Positions 32,803 to 40,785 of a stretch of 64,000 nt of DNA are shown here, one piece after another (position 1 is the first letter of the stretch; every line of letters starts with the position of its first letter). Source of the stretch: Arsenicicoccus piscis (GTDB lineage: Bacteria; Actinomycetota; Actinomycetes; Actinomycetales; Dermatophilaceae); contig NZ_JAKZHV010000003.1 of assembly GCF_022568835.1 (NCBI RefSeq), positions 248,001 to 312,000 on the forward strand, written 5' to 3'. A program made the translations under genes and the position numbers. The notes below the pieces were generated by a model. That model was not told where the DNA came from. It saw only the letters and a list, made by a program, of their open reading frames with translations, and ran no database searches.

Positions 32803-35288
32803 GTCTCGACCGCACGCAGGGGGCTGCTGCTGGTGGCGTGGGAGTGGGCGTGGGCGTTGGTGTGGGCCTGACGGCGGGCGCGGGTGTGTCGGCTGGCGCG
32901 CGCTCCTCGGGGGCCCTGGAGGGCGACCACGAGCTCGTCGTCCGTGACCTCACCTGGCGCCCGTTCGGCCGGCGCGACCCGATCCTGGACCACCTCGACC
33001 TGGACCTCGCGCCGGGGGAGCGGGTGCTCCTCGCGGGACCGTCGGGATCGGGCAAGTCGACCCTGCTGCGCGCGCTCGCGGGGGTGCTGACGAGCACCGA
33101 CTCGGGCGAGCTGAGCGGCTCGGTCGCCCTGGGTGGCCACCCGGTGCTGGACCACCCGACCGGTGAGGTCGGTCTGCTGCTGCAGGACCCTGCCGACGCC
33201 ATGGTGGCCGGCACGGTCGGGCGCGAGGTCGCGTTCGGCCCCGAGAACGCCGGACTGGCGCGCGAGCAGATCTGGGAGCGGGTCGAGGAGTCGCTGCGGC
33301 TCGTCGGGTTCCCCTACGGCATCGACCACGAGGTGCGCGCGCTCTCCGGCGGGGAGGCGCAACGGCTCGCGCTGGCCGGGGTGCTCGCGCTGCGTCCGGC
33401 CGTCCTGCTGCTGGACGAGCCGTGCTCGATGCTCGACCCGGCCTCGGCCGCCACCGTGCGCGACGCGGTCGCCGGCGCCGTGGCCCAGAGCGGTGCCACC
33501 CTCGTCGTCGTCGAGCACCAGCTCTCGCACTGGACCGACCTCGTCGACCGCCTCGTCGTGCTGGACTATCAGGGCCACGTCGTCGCCGACGGTCCGGTCG
33601 CCGACGTGCTCACCGCCGAGCGTGACCGCCTGCTCGAGCTCGGTGTCTGGGTCCCGGGCGCCGAGGCGCCCGCCCCGCTCCCGGTAGACCCCTCCCTCGC
33701 CGAGCCTGCCCCCGGAGCCGGTGGCGTCTTGGTCCGCGCCGAGGACGTCGGCGTGGTGCGCACGGTGCCGCCGGGCCTGTCCTCGTGGCAGGTCGTGCAC
33801 GACCCCGTCGTCGCGCTGGCCGGCGCTGACGCCGAGGTCAGGGCCGGGTCCGTGCTCGCGCTGCGCGGCGCGAGCGGTGCCGGCAAGTCGACCCTCGCCG
33901 CCGTGCTCGCGGGCCTGCTCGAGCCGACGTCGGGGATGGTGACCCGCATGCGCGTGGGTGACGCTGGTGCTGGTGCTGGTGCTGGTGCTGGTGCTGGTGG
34001 GGGTTCTGGCGGCGCGGCAGGTGCTGGCGGCGCCTCGGGCGACTCGGCGGGACTGGCTGCGGGGACCGGGTGGTGCCCGCAGAATCCCGAGATCGGGATG
34101 GTCGGGCGCACGGTCCGCGACGACGTATGCACCACCGGGCGAGCGCTCGGCCTGGACGAGGCCTGGCTCGAACGCCGCGCGCAGGGGTTGCTCGGGGCGC
34201 TCGGGCTGGGCCCGGAGCTGTGGGAGCGCGACCCGCACACCCTCTCGGGGGGCGAGCAGCGCCGCCTCGCCCTGGCGTCCTCGATCGCCCACGGCCCCGG
34301 CCTGCTGGCCCTCGACGAGCCCACCGTCGGGCAGGACCGATCGACCTGGAGCGCGGTGCGCGGGGTCATCACGGCCGCGCGGGACGGTGGCACGGCGGTC
34401 GTGCTGGCCACCCACGACGCGCAGCTCGCGGAGGTCGCCGACGACCAGGTGGTGCTGGAGCGGCAGCCGGCCGGTGGGTCTACGCGAGCCGGGGGGGCTA
34501 CCGACGCAGAGGGACGTGCCCCGCGGGAGCCGGCCGGGGGGTCTACCCGGCCAGGGAGGCGCGTGACCTCGGGGCTCGCAGCGCGCAGCGGACCGCTCGC
34601 CGTCCTGCTGGCGAGCGTGATCCCGATGGCCGGGGCGCCGTTCCTGCGCGACTGGCGGACGGCGGCGTTCGGGCTGGTGGCGTTCCTGGTCGTGTCGCCA
34701 CTCGTCCTGGGGCGCCGCTGGCCGCAGCCGCTCCACCGCCTCACGCCCGTGCTGATCGGGGTGCTGTCGCTGCTGTTCTCCAACTGTTGGCTCTCGCCCG
34801 ACCGTGATCTCGCGTCGGCGGCGCTGCCGGCGTTGCGGCTGGGCTTCTTCGCGGCACCCGCGGTGCTGCTGATGGCGTATCTCGAGCCGTTTCCGCTCGG
34901 CGACCACCTGGGGCAACGGCTGCGGGTGCCCGGACGTCCGCTGCTCGCGGGGGTAGCGGCCCTGCAGCGGTTCGACTCGCTGGTGGCGACCTACGCCGAG
35001 CTGCGGGTGGTGCGACGGGTGCGCGGCATCGCACCGCCGCGCCGATCAGTGGTCGGTCAGGTCCGCGAAGCCGCGTCGCTGACCTTTGCGCTCCTGGTCC
35101 ACGGGTTGCGGCAGGCCGCACGGATGGCGGTGGCGATGGAGGCGCGGGGATTCTCGATGCCGGTCGCCACCGGCCGCCGCCGCACGTGGGCCCAGCCGGC
35201 ACCTTGGCGCGGCACTGACACCGCCCTCGTCGGCGTGATTCTCCTGGTCACCGCCCTCACGATCGGTGTCGGAGTGGCACCATGGTGA
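32799..35288 (+). CDS. ykoDC: Thiamine ECF transporter: two ABC ATPase domains fused to the EcfT membrane domain
   Basis: One 829-residue frame holds three modules usually encoded by two genes (ykoD, ykoC). First ATPase (about 45-285): Walker A AGPSGSGKSTLL near residue 79, signature LSGGEAQRLALAG, Walker B VLLLDEPCSMLD. Second ATPase (about 305-565): Walker A GASGAGKSTLAA near 357, CPQNPE Q-loop, signature LSGGEQRRLALAS, LLALDEPTVGQD. EcfT-like membrane part from about 590 to the end, with VRRVRGIAPPRR and MEARGFSMPV coupling motifs. It energises YkoE. Gly/Ala/Val repeats occur near the N-terminus and between Walker A and Q-loop of the second ATPase. Confidence 0.9.
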   Translation: MSLDRTQGAAAGGVGVGVGVGVGLTAGAGVSAGARSSGALEGDHELVVRDLTWRPFGRRDPILDHLDLDLAPGERVLLAGPSGSGKSTLLRALAGVLTSTDSGELSGSVALGGHPVLDHPTGEVGLLLQDPADAMVAGTVGREVAFGPENAGLAREQIWERVEESLRLVGFPYGIDHEVRALSGGEAQRLALAGVLALRPAVLLLDEPCSMLDPASAATVRDAVAGAVAQSGATLVVVEHQLSHWTDLVDRLVVLDYQGHVVADGPVADVLTAERDRLLELGVWVPGAEAPAPLPVDPSLAEPAPGAGGVLVRAEDVGVVRTVPPGLSSWQVVHDPVVALAGADAEVRAGSVLALRGASGAGKSTLAAVLAGLLEPTSGMVTRMRVGDAGAGAGAGAGAGGGSGGAAGAGGASGDSAGLAAGTGWCPQNPEIGMVGRTVRDDVCTTGRALGLDEAWLERRAQGLLGALGLGPELWERDPHTLSGGEQRRLALASSIAHGPGLLALDEPTVGQDRSTWSAVRGVITAARDGGTAVVLATHDAQLAEVADDQVVLERQPAGGSTRAGGATDAEGRAPREPAGGSTRPGRRVTSGLAARSGPLAVLLASVIPMAGAPFLRDWRTAAFGLVAFLVVSPLVLGRRWPQPLHRLTPVLIGVLSLLFSNCWLSPDRDLASAALPALRLGFFAAPAVLLMAYLEPFPLGDHLGQRLRVPGRPLLAGVAALQRFDSLVATYAELRVVRRVRGIAPPRRSVVGQVREAASLTFALLVHGLRQAARMAVAMEARGFSMPVATGRRRTWAQPAPWRGTDTALVGVILLVTALTIGVGVAPW
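33963..33998 (+). repeat. Six tandem GCTGGT hexamers inside the second ATPase domain
   Basis: Six exact copies of GCTGGT encode (AlaGly)6 in an inserted Gly/Ala/Ser-rich loop between Walker A and the Q-loop. Slippage would change loop length by two residues at a time without breaking the frame. Confidence 0.9.
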
Positions 35289-35327
35289 TCGTCGCCGAGG
35301 TGGGCGACCGGGGCCGCAGGAGGGGGC

Positions 35328-36149
35328 ATGACCAGCGAGTTGCAGGGCGGATCGGCGACCTCTCAGGACGCCCGGCGCCCGCTTCTCGCCTCGTCGATGC
35401 GGCGCCGCATCCTCGACGCCCTGCTTGCCGTGCAGGACGAGAGCGACGCCCTCACGGACCTGCGCCGCGGGGTCGGCCCCGCGGGACGGCACGGGCTGTC
35501 GGCGCCTGAGCTGGCGGAGACCTTCGACCTGCACGTCACCACCGTGCGCCACCACCTGGACGCGCTCGAGGCGGCAGGGGTGGTGGTCGGATTCGCCGAG
35601 CAGCGGCGTTCGGTCGGGCGTCCGCGCAAGCTCTACGCCGTCCAGCGCCGGGCCATCCCACCCGGCCGCGACACCGCGTCGTTCCAATCCCTCTCAGAGC
35701 TCGTCAGCGGATTGTGGCGGGCCGAGTCCCCCGACGTGCTCGCCGCCGAGTCGGCAGCCCAGGCCTGGGCCCGTGCGGAGCTCGCCCGGGAGGGTGTCGC
35801 GCCGCTCGTCACCGGGCTGCCGGTCACGGTGGGCGCCTTCCTCGACACGGTCGTGCGGCTGGAGAGCCAGCTGGAGGCGTGGGGCTTCGTCGGCCGGATC
35901 CACCTGGTCGACGGCGGCCGCCAGATCGACCTGGACGCCGTCGAGTGCCCGTTCCGAGCGATCGCCCGCAGCCACCCCGACCTGGTCGCCGCGGTCTACC
36001 GAGGTCTGGTCGCCGGCACCCTCGCCACCCTCGGTCTGCACGAGGCCATGATCGACGCCGCCCCGCCCCTCGAGGACCGCCCCGGTTCCATGCGCATCAC
36101 CGCAGCCCTCGACCCCGACGTCTGGATCGGCGTGCGCTCCCTGCGGTAG
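35328..36149 (+). CDS. HTH transcriptional regulator (COG2345/ArsR-like) with C-terminal sensor domain
   Basis: The 273-residue protein has an N-terminal winged helix (PLLASSMRRRILDALL, LSAPELAETFDLHVTTVRHH, LDALEAAGVV, SVGRPRKLY) and a C-terminal domain (about 130-270) with LVDGGRQIDLDAVECPFRAI and HPDLVAAVYRGLVAG. This layout is that of COG2345 regulators, some of which bind Fe-S clusters through C-terminal Cys; here only one such Cys (in ECPF) is seen. AGGAGG precedes ATG 35328. It follows the thiamine transporter by 39 bases. It strongly resembles the shorter regulator at 40330 in the DNA-binding part, so a nitrate-locus role is possible. Confidence 0.85.
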   Translation: MTSELQGGSATSQDARRPLLASSMRRRILDALLAVQDESDALTDLRRGVGPAGRHGLSAPELAETFDLHVTTVRHHLDALEAAGVVVGFAEQRRSVGRPRKLYAVQRRAIPPGRDTASFQSLSELVSGLWRAESPDVLAAESAAQAWARAELAREGVAPLVTGLPVTVGAFLDTVVRLESQLEAWGFVGRIHLVDGGRQIDLDAVECPFRAIARSHPDLVAAVYRGLVAGTLATLGLHEAMIDAAPPLEDRPGSMRITAALDPDVWIGVRSLR

Positions 36150-36688
36150 ATCCGTCTGGTTCAGCGCCGGGTCGGTGGCGAGGTGCCGTGTCGGCCGGCG
36201 CCGGGTGTGGGCGAGCGCCGTCTCGGTGGGTAACCCGCGTCTCGGCACCGACGCGATGCCCCCAGCCGGCTTGGGGACTCCGTGCGGCGGGCGGGAAGGC
36301 TTCGGCTGCAGGGTTTGCGGGGTCCGGCGCGTTGAGTCTGCAGATGTCGGACACGACACGCCGTGATCGTGTCCGACATCTGCAGGTTCGATGGGTCTGG
36401 GGTCGCTGGGTGACGTCGGCGATGGGGTCCGGGGTGTGGTGCTGGCCGCCGAGATGGCGGTTGGTGACCGAGACGGTGGTTGGAGACGCCAGGCGTGTCG
36501 AGATGGCTGTCGGGCACCGAGATGTCTGTTGTGCCAGCCGTTTCGGTGGCTAGGTGCCGTGTCGACGGTGGGGGCGTGGCTAGGTGCCGTCTCGGTGGCC
36601 AACAGCCGTCTGGGCGGTAGAGCCGTCTGGTTCAGCGCCGGGTCGGCGGCCAACTGCCGTGTCGACGGTGGGGGCGTGGGGGGTGTGG
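36150..36688. repeat. Repeat-rich non-coding region
   Basis: No convincing gene is seen in 539 bases. Variants of GCCGTCTCGGTGGC, or its complement, recur many times, often spaced by 15-40 bases. A ~40-base direct repeat (TCCGTCTGGTTCAGCGCCGG type) appears at about 36151 and 36624. The word GCCGAGATGGCGGTTGGTGA (36447-36466) matches the hairpin arm at 31565-31586 with two differences. Looks like accumulated copies of a palindromic element. Confidence 0.6.
36338..36385. repeat. Perfect 19-bp palindrome with 10-base loop
   Basis: CTGCAGATGTCGGACACGA (36338-36356) and its exact reverse complement (36367-36385) flank CACGCCGTGA. There is no T-run on either strand. It may be a terminator for the regulator gene, a protein-binding site or a mobile palindromic unit. 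Confidence 0.75.
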
Positions 36689-37117
36689 CTAGCTGCCGTC
36701 TCGGTGGCTGACTGCCGTGTCGCCGGCGGTCGACGGGGGAGCCGGAGGGGTGGTCTCCGCCGCGGCTACGCCAGTCTCGACGGCAGACCCAGTGCCCACC
36801 GCGGGCCCGGTCGAGGCCCCGGTGTCTACAGCAGGCCCACCGTCTACAGCAGGCACAGTGTCTACAGCGTCCCCAGTCTCGACAGCAGTCTCAGCCTCGG
36901 CCTCGTCGTCGGCAGGGCGCTCGAGGCCGACCACGATCTGGGCGACCTGCCAGACGGCGAGGCAGACGAGCGGGCCGGCGAGGACCCACAGGGCCAGCGC
37001 CAGCTTCTGCGGCGTCAGGCCAAGACTCAAGCCATCACCCAAGCCACCCAGCCCACGACCCAGCAGGACCGAGGCGACAGGGAGGGCAGGCGAGCCAGGC
37101 ACGGGTGCTTCCTTCAC
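36689..37117 (-). CDS. Hypothetical membrane protein with Ala/Val/Thr-rich acidic tail
   Basis: The 142-residue frame has one clear hydrophobic region (about residues 38-65: LALALWVLAGPLVCLAVWQV) followed by a tail of ~75 residues with repeated AVDTG/AVETG/AVGTG units and many Asp/Glu. I do not recognise the family. The N-terminal half looks like a real one-to-two-segment membrane protein, while the tail is repetitive and runs into the repeat region. It lies downstream of the nitrate transporters on the same strand, beyond their terminator. Coding status is moderate. Confidence 0.45.
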   Translation of the reverse strand: MKEAPVPGSPALPVASVLLGRGLGGLGDGLSLGLTPQKLALALWVLAGPLVCLAVWQVAQIVVGLERPADDEAEAETAVETGDAVDTVPAVDGGPAVDTGASTGPAVGTGSAVETGVAAAETTPPAPPSTAGDTAVSHRDGS

Positions 37118-37222
37118 GGGGCGCAGAGGGGTGTCGCGACCGGTGCCGGCGGCCGGTCGTCCGGGAGGCGGACGGGCCGACGACGGCTACGCGGTGCGAC
37201 GTGCTGACACCATGTGTAACGA

Positions 37223-37264
37223 AGGCCCGGGTCGCTGGTTACGGGAACCAGTCGACCCGGGCCT
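37223..37264 (-). terminator. Terminator downstream of the narK pair
   Basis: AGGCCCGGGTCG (37223-37234) pairs perfectly with 37253-37264, and CTGGTT (37235-37240) pairs with AACCAG (37246-37251) inside, leaving one unpaired base and a 5-base loop. It lies 21 bases past the second transporter stop on the minus strand. The following bases there (TTCGTTAC) are only weakly T-rich. Confidence 0.75.
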
Positions 37265-37285
37265 GTTGTCACCCGGATGGTCTGC

Positions 37286-38683
37286 TCAGCTGGGCTTGGG
37301 GGCTCCGGGGCGGGCGTAGCGCATCCAGACGATGACCGCGCACATGACGGCCCAGGCGACGCCGACCCAGTAGAACAGGGTCGCGCCGAGCATGCCGACA
37401 CCGAGGCTGAAGAAGAACGGACCGAAGGCCGCGATGGCCGCCGTCCACCCGATCACGCCGCCGGCCTGGCGCCGCTCGAAGATCATCGGCATCTGCTTGA
37501 AGGTCGAGGCGTTGCCGATGCCGGAGAACAAGAAGATCGCGAGCATGCCCCAGAGGAACCGGGTGAAGCCGCCCTGGAGCGCCGCGGCCGAGGAGGTGTC
37601 CGGCGTCAGCGCCGGGATCGTGTAGATGATCGAGGCGATCAGTCCCAGCGCCGAGACGAGCGACCACCTGGCGCCACCCATCCGGTCGGTGAGCGGCGAG
37701 AACAGCACGCGCGCACCGGCGCCGACGAGCGGGCCGAGGAAGACGAAGGCCGCCGGGTCGGGGATGGAATAGCCGCTGACCAGGATCCGCGCGGAGGCGC
37801 CGGACCCGGCGACGATGTCGGTGTTGCCGGACCCGTAGAGGTTGCCCATCAGCAGGCCGAACTGGGCGGACAGGCCCGAGAAGGTGCCGAAGGTCATGAT
37901 GTAGATGAGCGTCATCCACCAGGTGTCCTGGTTGGAGAAGATGTCGAACTGCTGGCGGATGTTGGCCTTGACCGGCACCGACTTCAGCGCGAACCACGCC
38001 CAGGCGGCGCCGATGAGGATCAGCGGGATCCAGACGAACGCGGCGTTCTGGTACCACACCTCCTTGGGGGCCTTGCCGGCGATCTTCATCGACTGGCTGT
38101 GCCCGAGGAAGCCGAGCATCGAGAAGCCGATCAGCCACGGCGTGAGCAGCTGCACCAGCGAGACGCCGAAGTTGCCGATGCCGGCCTGCAGGCCGAGCGC
38201 AGTGCCCTGCATCTTGCGCGGGAAGAAGTAGGACGTCGACGGCATGAAGCCCGAGAACGCGCCACCACCGATGCCGGCGAGGAACGCGAGGACCATGAGC
38301 TCCCAGTAGGGCGCGGTCGGGTTGATGACCCGCACGCCCCAGCCGAGGACGGGGAAGACGAGCAGCAGCGTGGTGAGGGACACCATCTTGCGGGTCCCCA
38401 TGATGGGCGGCAGCACCATCCACACGATGCGCAGCAGGCCGGCGGCGAGGCCGGGCATCGCCGCCATCCAGTAGAGCTGGTCCTTGGTGAACGTGTAGCC
38501 CAGGGCGTTGAGCTTGGGGATGATCGCGCTCGGCAGGAACCATGCGACGAAGCACATGGTGAGCGTGAACGTGGTGATCCACAGGGTCTTCCAGGCCAAG
38601 GCCTTGTCCCAGGTCTCCTCGTTCTCGGGGTCCCAGGACTGGAGCCACTCCCCGCCGGAGCGGGGTGTCGTAGTGGTGCTCAT
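37286..38683 (-). CDS. narK2: NarK2-type nitrate/nitrite MFS transporter
   Basis: The 465-residue protein has 12 hydrophobic segments. ALAWKTLWITTFTLTMCFVA opens the first, GIGGGAFSGFMPSTSYFFP and GLQAGIGNFGVSLVQLLTPW carry the nitrate-signature Gly-rich helices, and FSGIGNASTFKQMPMIF is the second signature. This pattern is that of NarK2/NarU nitrate/nitrite exchangers, which bring nitrate in and take nitrite out during respiration. ATG 38683 overlaps the stop of the upstream transporter gene (ATGA), so the pair is coupled. Type assignment (antiport) is from family knowledge. Confidence 0.88.
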   Translation of the reverse strand: MSTTTTPRSGGEWLQSWDPENEETWDKALAWKTLWITTFTLTMCFVAWFLPSAIIPKLNALGYTFTKDQLYWMAAMPGLAAGLLRIVWMVLPPIMGTRKMVSLTTLLLVFPVLGWGVRVINPTAPYWELMVLAFLAGIGGGAFSGFMPSTSYFFPRKMQGTALGLQAGIGNFGVSLVQLLTPWLIGFSMLGFLGHSQSMKIAGKAPKEVWYQNAAFVWIPLILIGAAWAWFALKSVPVKANIRQQFDIFSNQDTWWMTLIYIMTFGTFSGLSAQFGLLMGNLYGSGNTDIVAGSGASARILVSGYSIPDPAAFVFLGPLVGAGARVLFSPLTDRMGGARWSLVSALGLIASIIYTIPALTPDTSSAAALQGGFTRFLWGMLAIFLFSGIGNASTFKQMPMIFERRQAGGVIGWTAAIAAFGPFFFSLGVGMLGATLFYWVGVAWAVMCAVIVWMRYARPGAPKPS

Positions 38684-40044
38684 GCGGTTGCCTCCACGGC
38701 GGGTTCGGTGCGGGTGGGGATCGAGGCGTTCGGCGCCTCGAAGTGGTCGGACAGCTCCGGGGAGCTGCGGTGCAGCATGTGGACGACGGTCCAGTGCATC
38801 CAGGCGAAGCAGACGAGGGTGAGCAGGAACAGGACGAAGAACGTGCTGGACGGGAAGCCCGACCAGACCTTCGTGTAGGCGAACAGCGGCGGCAGGAAGA
38901 AGCCGCCGAGGCCGCCGAGCATCCCGACGAGACCGCCGACGGAGCCGACGTTGTCGGGGAAGTACTCCGGGATGTGCTTGTAGACCGCGGCCTTGCCGAC
39001 GCCCATCGCGCACCCGAGCAGGAACAGCACGATGGTGAACGGCACGACGCCCATCGAGTAGGCGAGGTGCTCGCTCTGCGACCCGTCGGGCTGGTGGATG
39101 ACGACGTGCCCGTTGGGCATCATCAGGATGCCGGAGGTGACGGCCATGACGACGAACGTGCCGTACATCGCCTTGCGCGCGCCGAAGCGGTCGGAGAACC
39201 AGCCGCCCACCGGCCGCAGCAGCGACGCCGGGAAGATGAACAGGGCGGTGAGCAGCCCGGCCTCGGTGAGCGAGACGCCGAAGTTGTCCTGGTAGTACGT
39301 GGGCAGGGTGCCGGACAGCGCGACGTAGGCGCCGAACACGGCGACGTAGTAGAGGCTGAAGCGCCAGACCCGCAGCTCGCGCAGCGGGGCGAGCATCTCG
39401 CTCATCGGCTTGCTCGAGCCGGGCTTGCGGTCGTGGCGCGGGGTGATCAGCAGGGTGAGGACGGCGAGCAGCACGAGCAGCGCGGCGTAGATCACGGGGA
39501 CCAGTCGCCAGCCGCCCTGCAGGAAACCGAAGTAGGACGCCCCGGTGGTGCCGACGATCAGCGGCGGCCCGATGAACTTGGTGACCGAGGCGCCGACGTT
39601 GCCGGCGCCGAACACGCCGAGGGCGAAGCCCTGCTGGCGGCGGGCGGTCCAGGCGGCGTTCCACGCGATGCCCACGCTGAACGAGTTGCCGGCGAAGCCG
39701 ACGAGGAATGCGAGGACCAGGAGGGCTGCGTAGGAGTGGGCCACCGACACGAGGTAGGCCGGGACGGCGGTCGCCGCCAGCATCACCACCATGACCTTGC
39801 GGCCACCGATCCGGTCGGTGAGCATGCCGGCCGGCAGCCGCCACATCGATCCGTTGAGGATCGCGGCGGCGAGGATCCAGCTGTACTCGGCCTCCGACAG
39901 GTGCAGCTCGGCACGGATCGGCTTGGCGAGGATCCCGAACATCGTCCACACCGCGAACATCACGGTGAAGGCGATCGTCGAGACCGTGAGGACGCGCCCG
40001 GCACCAGGGGGTGACTGGTCGGACGCGGTGGCCTGGTGGGCCAT
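38680..40044 (-). CDS. narK1: NarK1-type nitrate MFS transporter
   Basis: The 454-residue protein has 12 hydrophobic segments. MFAVWTMFGILAKPIRAELH starts the first, GNSFSVGIAWNAAWTARRQQ and GNVGASVTKFIGPPL hold the first nitrate signature, and CAMGVGKAAVYKHIPEYFPD with NVGSVGGLVGMLGGLGGFFL the second. NarK1-type proteins import nitrate with protons and start uptake before nitrite accumulates. CTCGGAGG-type spacing upstream of ATG 40044 (GGAGGTTT, GAGGAGAC on the coding strand) gives a good ribosome site. It is divergent from the small HTH gene and narG. Confidence 0.88.
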   Translation of the reverse strand: MAHQATASDQSPPGAGRVLTVSTIAFTVMFAVWTMFGILAKPIRAELHLSEAEYSWILAAAILNGSMWRLPAGMLTDRIGGRKVMVVMLAATAVPAYLVSVAHSYAALLVLAFLVGFAGNSFSVGIAWNAAWTARRQQGFALGVFGAGNVGASVTKFIGPPLIVGTTGASYFGFLQGGWRLVPVIYAALLVLLAVLTLLITPRHDRKPGSSKPMSEMLAPLRELRVWRFSLYYVAVFGAYVALSGTLPTYYQDNFGVSLTEAGLLTALFIFPASLLRPVGGWFSDRFGARKAMYGTFVVMAVTSGILMMPNGHVVIHQPDGSQSEHLAYSMGVVPFTIVLFLLGCAMGVGKAAVYKHIPEYFPDNVGSVGGLVGMLGGLGGFFLPPLFAYTKVWSGFPSSTFFVLFLLTLVCFAWMHWTVVHMLHRSSPELSDHFEAPNASIPTRTEPAVEATA

Positions 40045-40329
40045 GAGGTCTCCTCGGAGGTTTTAAAGGACGAATGTTGAGATTGGCAGTGTAGAACCCA
40101 CCATCCGACCACGCAGCAGCGGGTCGGGTAAAACGACCCTCGGCGTGTCGGATCCGCATCCATGCAGGTCCAAGCCTTGGCAAAGATCGTAGAGCGCGAC
40201 CCGGCCACCCCTTCGTGGCGCGCCGGGCGACTGCATGGTTAGATGGGCCAAGTCCTCTAAATAGGGGATCGAGACCTCTTCCGCCAGGGGGTCCGGACCG
40301 TTGTGCCGAGTCGAGTCGAGGTGAGTCCC
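40045..40329. promoter_or_regulatory. Divergent control region between narK1 and the narG operon
   Basis: This 285-base, relatively AT-rich gap holds two small inverted repeats: CCAAG-C-CTTGG (40170-40180) and TCCTCTA-AA-TAGGGGA (40253-40268, one mismatch). A TACACT box read on the minus strand (about 40090-40095) could be a narK1 -10 with a poor -35, implying an activator. No clear FNR-type TTGAT-N4-ATCAA site was seen. Candidate targets for the adjacent HTH protein. Confidence 0.4.
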
Positions 40330-40785
40330 GTGAGCGTCGCTGCTGTGGGCGGCCCGCTGCTCGCGTCGTCGATGCGGCGCCAGATCCTGGAGGTCCTGCT
40401 CGACCGTGGCACGCCGCTGTCGGCCGCCGAGGTCGGCGACCTGGTGGACCTGCACGTCACCACGGCGCGCTTCCACCTGGACACGCTGGTCGCCGCAGGG
40501 GTGGTGGAGGCGAGCCGCGAGGACCGCCACCGCGTCGGGCGCCCGCGCAAGCTCTACGGCGTGGTGCCGCAGGCCGTGCTGGGACAGGCGGGCCGCCGAC
40601 CGCGAGCCGCCCACGCCCTCGACGACCTCCCCGGGCGGGTCTGGCGCCACCGGGCCGCCCTGGACCCGCGCACCAAGGTGACCCGGCTCAACGCGTTCGA
40701 CCGCACCGACGAGCCAGACAGCACAGACCCGCCAGACCGCACAGACCGCACCGTCCCGTCCGCACCCCACGAGGAGCACCCATGA
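40330..40785 (+). CDS. Small HTH regulator of the nitrate operon (sensor-less paralogue)
   Basis: The 151-residue protein has a winged helix almost parallel to the regulator at 35328: PLLASSMRRQILEVLL, LSAAEVGDLVDLHVTTARFH, LDTLVAAGVV, RVGRPRKLYGV. Where the longer protein has a sensor domain, this one has a ~75-residue disordered tail ending in Asp/Thr/Pro/Arg-rich repeats. GTG 40330 is chosen because AGGTGAG lies just upstream; GTG 40321 or 40303 are alternatives. Its stop overlaps narG (ATGA), so it is the first gene of the narGHJI operon and probably regulates it. Confidence 0.78.
   Translation: MSVAAVGGPLLASSMRRQILEVLLDRGTPLSAAEVGDLVDLHVTTARFHLDTLVAAGVVEASREDRHRVGRPRKLYGVVPQAVLGQAGRRPRAAHALDDLPGRVWRHRAALDPRTKVTRLNAFDRTDEPDSTDPPDRTDRTVPSAPHEEHP

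Noticed and set aside
33950-34060. Gly/Ala-rich stretch considered as a frameshift or assembly artefact
   Set aside because: The frame stays open and the second ATPase resumes at CPQNPE in the same frame with its signature intact.
36150-36688. Repeats considered as a CRISPR array
   Set aside because: Unit lengths and spacing are irregular, the repeats are degenerate, and no cas genes are nearby.
37286-40183. One 965-residue open frame spanning both nitrate transporters
   Set aside because: Only its C-terminal 465 residues look like a transporter. The N-terminal half is the wrong frame of narK1, and the ATGA overlap at 38680-38683 marks two genes.
40045-40302. FNR/NarL-type operator search before narK1 and narG
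   Set aside because: No convincing TTGAT-N4-ATCAA or heptamer pair was found, so no such site is annotated.
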